Shown: positions 17,524-25,309 of the stretch, piece by piece
Position numbering within the stretch: the first letter of the stretch is position 1
How the letters are laid out: each line of letters opens with the position of its first letter
Assembly (NCBI GenBank): GCA_045601425.1
Contig: JAZRZP010000006.1
Coordinates: 1-64,000, forward strand
From: UBA1219 sp045601425
GTDB taxonomy: Bacteria; Bacteroidota; Bacteroidia; Bacteroidales; P3
Length of the DNA stretch: 64,000 nucleotides
Reading direction: 5' to 3'
Notes under the pieces: model-generated
Seen by the model: the letters and a program-made list of their open reading frames with translations, nothing else
Database searches by the model: none
Told to the model about the DNA's origin: nothing
Translations under genes and position numbers: made by a program

Positions 17524-18107
17524 GTAAGTACCGACACGATACTCCACATTACCGGATTTTCGGCAACATGCGAGGAAACTGTCATTTCCAGCGGCGGCAG
17601 CAGTGTCCTGTCGCGTGGTTTCTGCTGCAGTACTACTGCAAATCCAACCACTGCCAATACTACCGTTGCGGCAACTTCAAACCACGTGGGAGTATATTCG
17701 TGCAACCTTACAGGCCTCGCAGGTGGAATGACTATGTGAAGGCATACGTTATTACTCAAGCTGGAACGGCATACGGTGCCCAAAAAACTTTCTCGACATT
17801 GTATCCTCCAACGGTAACTACCGACACGGCAATAGATATTACAAGATATACTGCGACTTGCAGCGGCAGTGTCCGTGTCCGTATGCCTGGCGGCGGCCCG
17901 ATTGTTGAAAGCGGCATATGCTACAGCACAAGCCCCAATCCGACGGTTTCCAACAGCACCGTGGTGCCAGCTTCTTTCAACGGACTTGGAAGTTATATGT
18001 GCGGTCTTATCGGACTGACGTCAGGTACAACGTATTATGTGCGTGCTTATGCAACAAACTCGGTAGGAACCAGTTACGGAACGCAGATAAGTTTCGTAAC
18101 ACAATAA
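17524..18107 (+). pseudogene. Decayed 3' end (repeats 9 and 10) of the fibronectin-like repeat gene
   Basis: After the amber codon the same frame continues with VSTDTILHITGFSATCEE and RGFCCSTTANPT, clearly a ninth repeat. It meets a TGA at 17737-17739. Just before it, at about 17731-17736, four bases are missing relative to other repeats (ACTTATTATGTG expected, ACTATGTG present). The frame then resumes as YVKAYVITQAGTAYGAQKTF and a tenth repeat ending YGTQISFVTQ and TAA at 18107. Two independent lesions argue for real decay over a sequencing error. Confidence 0.88.
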
Positions 18108-18133
18108 GTAATTTGATTTAAAATTAAGAAGAG

Positions 18134-18155
18134 CCGCAGTAATGCGGTTTTTTTT
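18134..18155 (+). terminator. Terminator of the original repeat gene
   Basis: A short CCGCA / TGCGG stem with a 4-base loop is followed by eight T. It lies 27 bases after the ancestral stop at 18107, which confirms where the intact gene once ended. Confidence 0.7.
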
Positions 18156-18301
18156 GAATAAGCCGTCAGAAACTACGTGTCAGAGGAATGACCGAAGGGT
18201 TCATATTGTTCAGCAATCCTCGGCTGAGTGTTGGTACCGGTATGCTTGAAAATTCACGTGATGACGATGTTCTCAGGACTTTTTTTACAAACGGACACAA
18301 A

Positions 18302-18331
18302 AAAGACAGTCCTTGCAAGAAGGACTGTCTT
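18302..18331 (-). terminator. Terminator of mutA
   Basis: AAGACAGTCCTT and AAGGACTGTCTT pair perfectly around GCAAG. Read leftward, the stem is followed by a T run, 20 bases after the mutA stop. Confidence 0.85.
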
Positions 18332-18350
18332 CAAAATGACATGTTTTATA

Positions 18351-20213
18351 TTACATTAATTTAAGTAGTTTCTGAAATTCAGTGAGGCATTCCAACGCGT
18401 TGGTTTTTATGTGAATGAATTCATCGATGCCGGCTTGGGAGAATGCTTCGACCTGTTCTTTCGGGTAACCGGCCAGCACGATGCTTTTAACCTTGCCCTT
18501 GAGACCGTTGCAGGCATCGGCAACTATTTCGGCATATTCGTCATCAGAAGAGCAGAGCACTACAATGTCGGCTTGGGCCTTGAGAGCAGCTTCTACACCT
18601 TCGGCAACCGTTGCGAATCCGGCATTGTCTATTATTTCGTAGCCTGCTACTCCGAAGAAGTTGGTTGCGAAACCGGAGCGGGCTTTGCGCATGGCAAGGT
18701 TGCCGTATGTAAGCAGGAACACTTTGGGTTTCTGTGTCGCACGTTCGGTGGCCATGCGTATTTCTTCGAAAGCTTCGGCACCGCGGTAGGGGTGAAGGGT
18801 CTTCATTCCGCCTTTTCCGCCACAGCAGCAGCAACATTCTTTTTTCTCTATTTTTTCACTCATTTTGCTGTCGGCAAAATTGGGATACTGGTTGGTCCCG
18901 AGTATCACGGTTTTGCGCATGGCAATGTCGTTGTTGCGTTGAACGGCAGTCTTTTCGATTTCGTCCTGAACAAAACCTTCGGCAATGGCTTTTCCGAAAC
19001 CGCCTTTTTCCTCAACAGCGATGAAGTTCTGCCAAGCATACTGTGCGATGGAATCGGTGAGGTTTTCAATATAGTAGGAACCTGCAGCCGGGTCGGCGAT
19101 TTTGTCGAGATACGATTCTTCTTTCAGCAGTATCTGCTGGTTGCGTGCTATGCGGTAGCTGAAGTCGTCGGCTTCCTTGAAGGCTGCGTCGAAAGGCAAT
19201 ACCGAGATGGAATCGGCACCGGCTATTGCTGCCGACATGGTTTCGGTTGTGGTACGGAGCATATTTACGTGTGCATCGTAAACAGACTTGTTCCATATTG
19301 ATGAAGTTGCGTTGATGAAAACACGGCAAGCACAGGAGCATTTGGGCTGGTACTGTTCAACGATTTTTGACCAGAGCAGGCGTGCTGCACGGATTTTGGC
19401 TATTTCCATGAAGTAGTTGGAGCCTGTGGCGAAGTTGAAAACAATGTTTTTGGCAACGGTGTCCACTTCGCAGCCTTTTTCGGTAAGGTTTGCCATAAGT
19501 TCGTTGGCGGCTGCCAGTGTGAATCCGAGTTCCTGAACGATGCTGGAACCGCTGTTCTGGAAAAGCTTTCCGTTTACGGCAAGTACACGGAATCCGGGGA
19601 AGTTTTCCGTCGTATAGGCAAGTATCTGTGCAGCTTCTTCATAGTCGCCGGCCTCGCCGTTGCGGAAACTGCCGTGTGTGAGTGCATGATGAAAAATGTC
19701 AAAGTTTACACTTCCTTCAACAGCTTTGCTGTCAATGTTTTGTGATTTGAGATATTCCGCAAAGATTTTCAGAAGTTGCAGATAGTCTTTGGAACAAGTG
19801 AAGTGTATCTTTATCTTAGTGAGGTCCAGACCTTTCAGCAGAACGCTCATGGCATTTACGTCGGTTATGTTTTTCGTGCAGAGACCGAGTGAGTTGGCTC
19901 CGCGTTTTACAGCGTCAACGGCAAAACGGTTGGCTTCGGCAGGATCCTTTACTTTTATGTCCTGACGTATATCCCATACATTGGATTTTGCCTGCTTGCC
20001 GCGGGTGTATGGAAATTCGCCGGGGTTGGTGTTGAGGTACGAGAGATTTTCCAAATCTTCGGCTCTGTAGTATGGTTTTACTGAAAATCCTTCAATGGTT
20101 TTCCAGACTAATTTCTTGTTGTAATCGGCACCTTTAAGGTCTTTGTTGATGACTTCTTCCCATTTTTCGGTGGAAACTGGAGGAAATTCTGCAAATAACT
20201 TATTGTTTTCCAT
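18351..20213 (-). CDS. mutA: Methylmalonyl-CoA mutase, small (beta) subunit
   Basis: The 620-residue protein has the TIM-barrel domain (VKPYYRAEDLENL, PGEFPYTRGKQ) and a C-terminal cobalamin-type fold (KVFLLTYGNLAMRKARSGFA, ADIVVLCSSDDEYAEIV). It lacks the DxHxxG cobalamin ligand motif, as is normal for the small subunit. With MutB it would interconvert succinyl-CoA and methylmalonyl-CoA in the succinate-propionate pathway. Between the two domains there is an odd stretch of five cysteines (residues 460-464, followed by GGKGG). A terminator follows directly and no mutB is adjacent or elsewhere in the window, although mutA-mutB is the usual arrangement. Confidence 0.9.
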   Translation of the reverse strand: MENNKLFAEFPPVSTEKWEEVINKDLKGADYNKKLVWKTIEGFSVKPYYRAEDLENLSYLNTNPGEFPYTRGKQAKSNVWDIRQDIKVKDPAEANRFAVDAVKRGANSLGLCTKNITDVNAMSVLLKGLDLTKIKIHFTCSKDYLQLLKIFAEYLKSQNIDSKAVEGSVNFDIFHHALTHGSFRNGEAGDYEEAAQILAYTTENFPGFRVLAVNGKLFQNSGSSIVQELGFTLAAANELMANLTEKGCEVDTVAKNIVFNFATGSNYFMEIAKIRAARLLWSKIVEQYQPKCSCACRVFINATSSIWNKSVYDAHVNMLRTTTETMSAAIAGADSISVLPFDAAFKEADDFSYRIARNQQILLKEESYLDKIADPAAGSYYIENLTDSIAQYAWQNFIAVEEKGGFGKAIAEGFVQDEIEKTAVQRNNDIAMRKTVILGTNQYPNFADSKMSEKIEKKECCCCCGGKGGMKTLHPYRGAEAFEEIRMATERATQKPKVFLLTYGNLAMRKARSGFATNFFGVAGYEIIDNAGFATVAEGVEAALKAQADIVVLCSSDDEYAEIVADACNGLKGKVKSIVLAGYPKEQVEAFSQAGIDEFIHIKTNALECLTEFQKLLKLM

Positions 20214-20250
20214 TATGTTATGTAATTTTTATTGTTTTAATAGTAAAGTG

Positions 20251-20281
20251 CAAATATAAGAAAAAAATCTTTCTTTTGCAA
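20251..20281 (-). promoter_or_regulatory. Promoter of mutA
   Basis: On the minus strand TATATTTG (20251-20258) lies 20 bases from TTG (20279-20281). The mutA ATG (20213) is 37 bases downstream. Confidence 0.65.
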
Positions 20282-20434
20282 ATAAAGATTTTTTACGGAC
20301 ATCGGACATTTGGATTGAGTTGAGGAACAGTTAGTCGACAAGTATTAATGTTGGTCAGGGCAAATCGGTGCAATTGCGGATAATTTTGCAACGGCAGTTG
20401 CTTTTTATGTATTTTGCAAGGAACGCATTTGTTA

Positions 20435-20461
20435 TGTCAATGTTTTCGTAAAACATTGACA
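20435..20461. repeat. Perfect 12-bp inverted repeat with 3-base loop
   Basis: TGTCAATGTTTT and AAAACATTGACA flank CGT. No T run follows on either strand, so it is not an obvious terminator. It may be an operator or the core of a small structured RNA. Confidence 0.55.
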
Positions 20462-20507
20462 ACAAGTTAGTTGGTGTTCCGTAAAAATATATGCAGGAAA
20501 ATTTATT

Positions 20508-20537
20508 TTGCCAATTGAAAAAAATTGATTACTTTTG
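20508..20537 (+). promoter_or_regulatory. Promoter of tRNA-Leu
   Basis: TTG (20508-20510), 19 bases, then TACTTTTG (20530-20537), placed 16 bases before the mature tRNA 5' end. Confidence 0.7.
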
Positions 20538-20553
20538 CAACGCAAAACGACCT

Positions 20554-20635
20554 GCGGATGTGGCGTAATTGGTAGCCGCGTTAGACTTAGGATCTAATGC
20601 CGAACGGCGTGGGGGTTCGAGTCCCTTCATCCGCA
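20554..20635 (+). tRNA. tRNA-Leu (anticodon UAG)
   Basis: The acceptor stem GCGGATG pairs with CATCCGC. The anticodon loop CTTAGGA (stem TTAGA/TCTAA) gives anticodon UAG. A long variable arm (GCCGAACGGCGT region) is present, as in type II tRNAs, and the T loop TTCGAGT is intact. CCA is not encoded. Flanking DNA does not show a repeated copy of the tRNA 3' end, so there is no evidence that it serves as an integration site here. Confidence 0.97.
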
Positions 20636-20749
20636 CAAATGTTGAAAATCAGCAAATTGCAAGGATTTTTGAAAAAAAATCGTGCCAAAAATGAGACACA
20701 CACTAAAGAGGGTGTCTCGTTTTTTTTTAACTGGAAAGTTCGGAAAAAA

Positions 20750-21221
20750 ATGAAAAAAAGATATTGCCGTTTGGTGTGTTTCTGCTGATTATGGGAGTAC
20801 TGTCGTGCAACGGTACAGCCACAGGCGACATTACGCCAGCCGAAGACATACCGGTGGCAGGCGGACAGGAGGAACAAATGTCGGATTAGAATTATACGAG
20901 GGAAGATAAACTTGCGTTCGTGGAATCTTTCTACCACGAATATTCCGAAATCATTCTTACGTACGACGGAATACGCTACAAATACTGCAGTCGAGCTTTG
21001 CTCCAACGCTTTGAGAAACAGAAACCGGTCTTTGACCCGTTTCTCGCTGCCGCAGATGTATTTCCCTGTCTCGAAAATTACAGGATTGCTCCAAGCAATG
21101 ACAATGTTGGCTGGTACACAATGAGTTACAAAGGATACGAGGCACTACCGAGGTCAATGTAGAAGTAAAGGAAATAAGAGGAGAACTCAAAATCGCCGCC
21201 ATTGGAGGATGGTCAGCCTGA
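20750..21221 (+). pseudogene. Decayed small lipoprotein gene (frameshifts and in-frame stop)
   Basis: ATG 20750 is followed by AAAAAAAG and an early stop. The next frame reads KKILPFGVFLLIMGVLSC, a clear lipoprotein signal with its lipobox cysteine, so a slip in the A run has separated start from signal. The mature part continues to an in-frame TAG at 20887-20889, then NYTREDKLAFVESFYHEYSE and on to KGYEALPR. Near 21140 the frame shifts again to GTTEVNVEVKEIRGELKIAA, ending TGA at 21221. The body (FVESFYHEYSEI, RALLQRFEK) loosely resembles small DUF3828-type lipoproteins; that family call is tentative. At least three lesions make this a pseudogene. Confidence 0.75.
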
Positions 21222-21254
21222 GCAGTACCTTGACAGGACTTTACAACACAAAAA

Positions 21255-21284
21255 CATTCCGCACTTTTTGCGGAATGCTTTTTT
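21255..21284 (+). terminator. Terminator after the lipoprotein pseudogene
   Basis: CATTCCGCA and TGCGGAATG form a 9-bp stem followed by CTTTTTT, 33 bases after the ancestral stop at 21221. Confidence 0.8.
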
Positions 21285-21301
21285 ACGTCAAGAAAATACA
21301 A

Positions 21302-21436
21302 TCAGCCTTTGTAGTGCGATGTTGCACCGCCACGATAGGCCGGACATGTATTATGGGCGGTAGAATAGCATGATGCGGCAAAGATGCAGACCATCAGACT
21401 GATGCCCAGTAATATCAGCAATCTTCTTTTTTTCAT
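21302..21436 (-). CDS. Tiny predicted lipoprotein (44 residues)
   Basis: MKKRRLLILLGISLMVC leads to a lipobox ending FAASC, leaving a mature peptide of about 20 residues (YSTAHNTCPAYRGGA, then TSHYKG). Very short lipoproteins ending in a Cys-Pro-Ala-Tyr-type motif are familiar to me from Bacteroidota, with unknown function. ATG 21436 is preferred because upstream in-frame sequence is not signal-like. A real gene is likely but not certain. Confidence 0.55.
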   Translation of the reverse strand: MKKRRLLILLGISLMVCIFAASCYSTAHNTCPAYRGGATSHYKG

Positions 21437-21781
21437 TGTAATACTTATTAAAATTCTTATTTGTAACGTGTAATGTATTGTCTTTATTGTTTGCAAAATT
21501 ACAAATTTTGCAGCACATGTGCCGTTTTTTCCGATATAGTTATCAACATTTTTTTTAACACCGCCACGAAGGGTAGGGAAGATGTTTTCTGAAACCGTTT
21601 ATTAATCGCGGTTTCAGAAAATTTTACTATCGTTATTCCTCTCCGAGAATGCGATAAATATATTTTTACGGGTAACGTTGTCCGGTTGGTGTAAATTTTA
21701 CGGACTTGCGAGAAGGAAATTTGCACTCGAAAAATATCATAAATGCCCAAGTGGTAGCAGTCATAATCCGACGTTGTCTGT

Positions 21782-22156
21782 AACAAATATTTGTTTCACA
21801 ATTGTATAATAAGCAGTATTACAAACATATATTACAATTGTAATAATGTATATATTTACATTTGTATAATTATATAAAATTAAATTATTACAAATGTATA
21901 TGTGGTATAATTGTAAAAATGTGAAATATTTGTTAATAAATCAATTATTTATTTATAATATACTAAAAACCAATGATATTTTATATTTATATATAGTAGT
22001 GCTTTAATTATACAATATGTTTTTGTGTCACTTGTTACCAAACATATTACATTGCATAATGTGCTGAAAATCAACGACATAATTAACTTATTTAAAGTAT
22101 TGTATCGGTTGATTTATGGATTACAAATGTAATTTTAAGATTTTTTACATTTGTTA
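21782..22156. promoter_or_regulatory. Array of palindromic operator-like sites, consensus TTACA(A/T)(A/T)TGTAA
   Basis: Seven palindromes occur in the AT-rich spacer before the XRE gene: 21782-21795 (AACAAATATTTGTT), 21798-21805 (ACAATTGT), 21830-21845 (TATTACAATTGTAATA, perfect), 21857-21866 (TACATTTGTA), 21889-21898 (TACAAATGTA), 22120-22133 (ATTACAAATGTAAT) and 22145-22156 (TTACATTTGTTA). The last overlaps the -33 element of the XRE promoter, which fits autorepression. Half-sites also occur at about 21907-21916 and 22203-22207. AT-richness alone could make some of these by chance, but the shared ACA..TGT core argues against all being chance. Confidence 0.65.
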
Positions 22157-22177
22157 TCAAAAAAAATCGTATATTTG
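22150..22177 (+). promoter_or_regulatory. Promoter of the XRE regulator gene
   Basis: TTTG (22150-22153) and TATATTTG (22170-22177) are spaced by 16 bases, slightly short for the consensus. The -33 element lies inside a TTACATTTGTTA palindrome. Confidence 0.55.
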
Positions 22178-22215
22178 CATTTTGAAATCTTATAAGTTTA
22201 TAAATGTAAATTACT

Positions 22216-22818
22216 ATGGTTGACAGAATTAACGTAATTTTGAAATCGAAAAATATCACTTCTTCCCAGCTTGCAGAGAAAATCGGAATTCAGCCTTCGG
22301 GTATGTCGCACATACTGAACGGTCGGAATAACCCAAGTCTGGATTTTGTGAAGAAGGTTCTTGTGGCGTATCCGGAAATTTCTCCCGACTGGATGCTTTT
22401 CGGAAACGGAGAGATGCTGAGGTCTGCCAAAACTGCCAAGATTCCTGAAAATAAGGAGGTTAATGTATCTTTGGATTCTCAACTTAGTGAAAATAAGCAA
22501 GTTGTGAGTCAGCAGGTAGAGTTTTTCATGCAAAATTCCATGAATATTCCGGGCATACCGCCAGAACAGTCCCAGTCACAGATGGATTTTTCTGATTCTG
22601 ATACTACTGAAAATGAGACAGTTGCAAATTCTTCAAAAACGCAATTATCTGAAATTGAGCATGTTGAAAAAAAGTCTGAACTGGCTGAGATTTCAATAAA
22701 CGAACCTGCTCCGCATTCCGAATCGAAAAACGCCGTTCTCGTTGAGAAGAAAGTGGAACGTTTTCTGGTGCTTTTTTCGGATCACACTTTTACCGAATAT
22801 ACAAGGAATTCAGATTGA
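22216..22818 (+). CDS. XRE-family HTH transcriptional regulator with long linker
   Basis: The 200-residue protein has an N-terminal helix-turn-helix (residues 3-58: ITSSQLAEKIGIQPSGMSHI, then LNGRNNPSLDFVKKVL, PDWMLFGNGEM). A low-complexity Ser/Glu/Gln-rich linker of about 120 residues follows. A short C-terminal element (KKVERFLVLFSDHTFTEY) closes the protein, a pattern I associate with a Bacteroidota-specific regulator family. It should act in the cytoplasm as a dimeric DNA-binding protein. The palindromes just upstream are its probable targets. It is convergent with the tsaC gene; only 6 bases separate the stops. No phage or toxin-antitoxin partner is adjacent. Confidence 0.85.
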   Translation: MVDRINVILKSKNITSSQLAEKIGIQPSGMSHILNGRNNPSLDFVKKVLVAYPEISPDWMLFGNGEMLRSAKTAKIPENKEVNVSLDSQLSENKQVVSQQVEFFMQNSMNIPGIPPEQSQSQMDFSDSDTTENETVANSSKTQLSEIEHVEKKSELAEISINEPAPHSESKNAVLVEKKVERFLVLFSDHTFTEYTRNSD

Positions 22819-22824
22819 GTCTGG

Positions 22825-23394
22825 TTATTTCCTGATTACAGTGATTTCACCGTCAGAGGTTATTTTGAGAATCTGCGACGAGGTGTTGTCTTGGGAATCG
22901 TCAAAGTTTTGCGGAACGGCAAAATCGACGGTATCGAACAATTTTTTGTCAATGTCGCTGAAAGAGGCAGGGGAGGGTTTCCCCGAAAAATTTGCCGAAG
23001 TGCTTACAATAGGTCTTCCGAAGGCTTTCAGTAAATTGTTGCAAAACAGTGATTTGGGAATGCGTATGCCTATGCTTCCGTCGGTTGCTGTGAGGTTTGA
23101 CGGCAAATTTCTGGCTTTTGGATAAATTATTGTCGTGGGTCGTGTGGTTTCAGACAGAATGTCCTTGACCCGTTCGGGAAAATCCTCAATGTAATTTGCT
23201 GCCTGTCTGAGGTCGACACAAAGGATGAGCATGCTTTTTTCGGGATTCCGCTGTTTTATCCGGTATATTTTTTCTACAGCCTGAGGGTTGCAGGCGTCGC
23301 ATCCGAGTCCCCAGATGGTGTCGGTGGGATAGAGTATTGTTCCACCAACATTCAGAGTATCAATGATTTGAGAAATGATTTTGTCTGTCGTCAT
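22825..23394 (-). CDS. tsaC: L-threonylcarbamoyladenylate synthase (Sua5/YciO/YrdC family)
   Basis: The 189-residue cytoplasmic enzyme makes threonylcarbamoyl-AMP for the t6A modification of ANN-decoding tRNAs. Motifs: GGTILYPTDTIWGLGCDA near the start, KIYRIKQRNPEKSMLI, GSIGIRIPKS and GRPIVSTSANFSGKPS. It is the short form without the Sua5 C-terminal domain, though it ends with DGEITVIRK, typical of Bacteroidota members. Its start codon overlaps the phoH stop by 4 bases, so it is translationally coupled and last in the corA-phoH-tsaC operon. Confidence 0.92.
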   Translation of the reverse strand: MTTDKIISQIIDTLNVGGTILYPTDTIWGLGCDACNPQAVEKIYRIKQRNPEKSMLILCVDLRQAANYIEDFPERVKDILSETTRPTTIIYPKARNLPSNLTATDGSIGIRIPKSLFCNNLLKAFGRPIVSTSANFSGKPSPASFSDIDKKLFDTVDFAVPQNFDDSQDNTSSQILKITSDGEITVIRK

Positions 23395-24338
23395 TTTCCT
23401 TCGTTTTCGTATGCGTTTATTATTTTTGTGACGAGTTTGTGACGTATCACGTCGCGGTTGTCGAGGCGAATGACTTCAATGTTGTCTATGTTTTCCAGTA
23501 TTTTTATGGCGTGAGCCAGTCCTGAATTCTGGTTTTTGGGCAGGTCGATCTGTGTGAGGTCGCCGGTGACGATGAATTTGGCATTCATGCCCATTCGAGT
23601 GAGAAACATTTTTATCTGTGCCGAAGTGGCATTCTGTGCTTCGTCGAGTATAACGAAAGCGTTGTCCAGAGTGCGTCCCCGCATGAATGCCAGCGGTGCG
23701 ATTTCGATGGTTTTGTCTTCCCAGTACGATTGCAGTTTCTGCTGAGGGAGCATGTCGTGAAGGGCATCGTATAGCGGTTGCAGGTAAGGGTCGAGTTTTT
23801 CGCGTATGTCGCCGGGCAGGAATCCGAGATTTTCGCCGGCTTCCACGGCAGGACGGGTAAGTATTATTCTTCGTACTTCCTTGTTTTTCAGAGCTTTGAC
23901 GGCAAGGGCAACCGCCGTATAGGTTTTTCCTGTACCTGCAGGGCCAATGGCAAAGACCATGTCGTTGTTGCGTACGGCCTCCACAAGCCGGTGCTGGTTG
24001 GGAGTGCGGGCTTTTATCAGCAGTCCGTTGCGACCGTGCACGAGTACGTCGCTTCCGGAAATTTCCTGATTTACAGTGCCTTCCATTATCTGAACGATGC
24101 ATTCGGAGTCTATCCTGCCGTTGTGTTCGTAGTAATGGAGCATGTCTTTCAGTTTGGCTTCGAAAAAGAGCGCATCTTCCTCGTTCCCGACAATTTTCAG
24201 CATTTCGCCGCGTGCTATGAGCCGCACTTTCGGGAAAAGGAGTTTTATGAATTCGAGATTTTTTTCGTTGGTACCCCAAAAATCGGCAAAATCTATGTCG
24301 TCGAGGGATATTATCTTTTCAAAAATCTGGTCGTTCAT
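23391..24338 (-). CDS. phoH: PhoH family ATPase
   Basis: The 315-residue protein has Walker A AIGPAGTGKTYTAVALAV and a Walker B region reading FVILDEAQNATSAQIKMFL. GDLTQIDLP and ADFWGTNEKNLEFIKLLF are further PhoH landmarks. PhoH proteins are cytoplasmic ATPases linked to RNA metabolism and ribosome maturation; their exact substrate is not settled. The gene follows corA by 27 bases. Confidence 0.92.
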   Translation of the reverse strand: MNDQIFEKIISLDDIDFADFWGTNEKNLEFIKLLFPKVRLIARGEMLKIVGNEEDALFFEAKLKDMLHYYEHNGRIDSECIVQIMEGTVNQEISGSDVLVHGRNGLLIKARTPNQHRLVEAVRNNDMVFAIGPAGTGKTYTAVALAVKALKNKEVRRIILTRPAVEAGENLGFLPGDIREKLDPYLQPLYDALHDMLPQQKLQSYWEDKTIEIAPLAFMRGRTLDNAFVILDEAQNATSAQIKMFLTRMGMNAKFIVTGDLTQIDLPKNQNSGLAHAIKILENIDNIEVIRLDNRDVIRHKLVTKIINAYENEGK

Positions 24339-24365
24339 TTTTGGAAAGTTCTCGTTGTCAATGGT

Positions 24366-25295
24366 TTAAAATTTGTTGTTTCTGCGACGGAAGAAATACA
24401 GCAGAGCAAGTGTTACCAGAATCATTATCAGAACGATGAACCAGAATGCGTTCGAGAGGTTCCCGAACGGCAGTGTCACGTTCATTCCATACATGCCGGT
24501 GATTACAGTAAGCGGGAGCATGATGGTGGAGAAATAAGTGAGGACCTTCATGGTTTCGTTGGTGCGGTTGGCAAGCAGGGAGTCGAATGTTTTGGAGAGA
24601 CCCTCAATGAGTTCACCGTAGTCTTCCACAAGGTCGAACATTTTCTGGTACTGGTCGAGGATATCGCCCCAGTAGTCTTCCATGTCCTCGCTGTCGGCCG
24701 AGAAGCCTTTCACGCCGCCCGATTCGAATTTCTGGAAAAGTCGCAGCTGCGGCTTGAATGTGGTGTTGAGTAGAATGATGTTTCGTCTGGTGATGGAGAT
24801 AAGCTCAATGATGGGCTGAGACTTTTTGCTGAAGATGTCGTAGTTGATGAGGTCAACTTCGGCACCGATGCGGGTTATGAGGGTGTTGGTTTCGCTCAGC
24901 AGCTGGTCCAGTATCCGGTACAGCAGTATGTCGCTGGTTTTCATGTAACTGATTATCTGCTCGTCGTTTTTGTCAAGTCCTTCGCGAATGCTGTCGAAAA
25001 CTTTTTTTACAACCCAGTGTGATTTGCCTATGGTTATGATGTAGTTGCGTCCCCAGAAGATTTTCACTTCCTTGATGCGGACAAACTTGTTGCCTTTGTC
25101 GAAATACGGAAAATGCAGTATCAGAAAGTAGTAGTCGTCGTACTCGTCGATTTTGGGACGCTGGTTGGTGCCTTGACAGTCTTCTATGTCGAGAGGGTGG
25201 AACTTGTAAGTTTCCAATAACATACGATAATCTTCTTCACCCGGATCCGAAATGTGGAGCCATTTCAAATCGCCATATTGAGCAGTTTCAATCAT
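24366..25295 (-). CDS. corA: CorA-family magnesium/divalent cation channel
   Basis: The 309-residue protein has the long cytoplasmic alpha/beta and helical domain. Two C-terminal membrane helices follow, with the signature GMYGMNVTLP between them, where GMN is the selectivity filter. It should form a pentameric inner-membrane Mg2+ channel. The ATG is preceded by an unusually strong Shine-Dalgarno sequence (AAAGGAGGG, 25301-25309 on the minus strand) 5 bases away. It is first in an operon with phoH and tsaC. Confidence 0.93.
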   Translation of the reverse strand: MIETAQYGDLKWLHISDPGEEDYRMLLETYKFHPLDIEDCQGTNQRPKIDEYDDYYFLILHFPYFDKGNKFVRIKEVKIFWGRNYIITIGKSHWVVKKVFDSIREGLDKNDEQIISYMKTSDILLYRILDQLLSETNTLITRIGAEVDLINYDIFSKKSQPIIELISITRRNIILLNTTFKPQLRLFQKFESGGVKGFSADSEDMEDYWGDILDQYQKMFDLVEDYGELIEGLSKTFDSLLANRTNETMKVLTYFSTIMLPLTVITGMYGMNVTLPFGNLSNAFWFIVLIMILVTLALLYFFRRRNNKF

Positions 25296-25300
25296 TGTTG

Positions 25301-25309
25301 CCCTCCTTT
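25301..25309 (-). promoter_or_regulatory. Strong Shine-Dalgarno site of corA
   Basis: AAAGGAGGG, 5 bases before the corA ATG. Most genes in this window have A-rich leaders with no such site, as expected for Bacteroidota, so this one stands out and fixes the start codon. Confidence 0.6.

Larger units (their letters stand above)
20214..20553. other. Intergenic region between mutA and tRNA-Leu
   Basis: It contains the mutA promoter, the tRNA promoter and a perfect 12-bp hairpin at 20435-20461. A lone TAATTTTG (20381-20388) lacks a -33 partner. I see no open reading frame of note. Confidence 0.5.
21437..22215. other. AT-rich intergenic region upstream of the XRE regulator
   Basis: The stretch has no convincing gene. 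A 95-codon minus-strand frame at 21499-21786 has no signal, motif or ribosome site and is not accepted. The right half is extremely AT-rich and holds the palindrome array. Confidence 0.55.

Noticed and set aside
18166..18276. A short minus-strand frame ending LSRGLLNNMNPSVIPLTRSF between the repeat gene and mutA
   Set aside because: It has no start codon of its own, is interrupted upstream by a TAA and matches nothing I recognise. It could be the tail of a lost gene, but the evidence is too thin to list.
20587..21006. A 139-codon minus-strand frame across tRNA-Leu ending with ADEGTRTPTPFGIRS
   Set aside because: It is the antisense of the tRNA gene, a well-known false protein, and continues antisense to the lipoprotein pseudogene.
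21499..21786. A 95-codon minus-strand frame in the AT-rich spacer
   Set aside because: No signal, motif, ribosome site or neighbour logic; composition matches the non-coding spacer.
20554..22215. A genomic island integrated at tRNA-Leu
   Set aside because: No integrase, no repeated tRNA 3' end and no mobile genes were found; decay plus an AT-rich regulator region explains the stretch.
22216..23394. A toxin-antitoxin or phage repressor module around the XRE gene
   Set aside because: The neighbour is the convergent housekeeping gene tsaC, and no toxin, integrase or phage gene is near.
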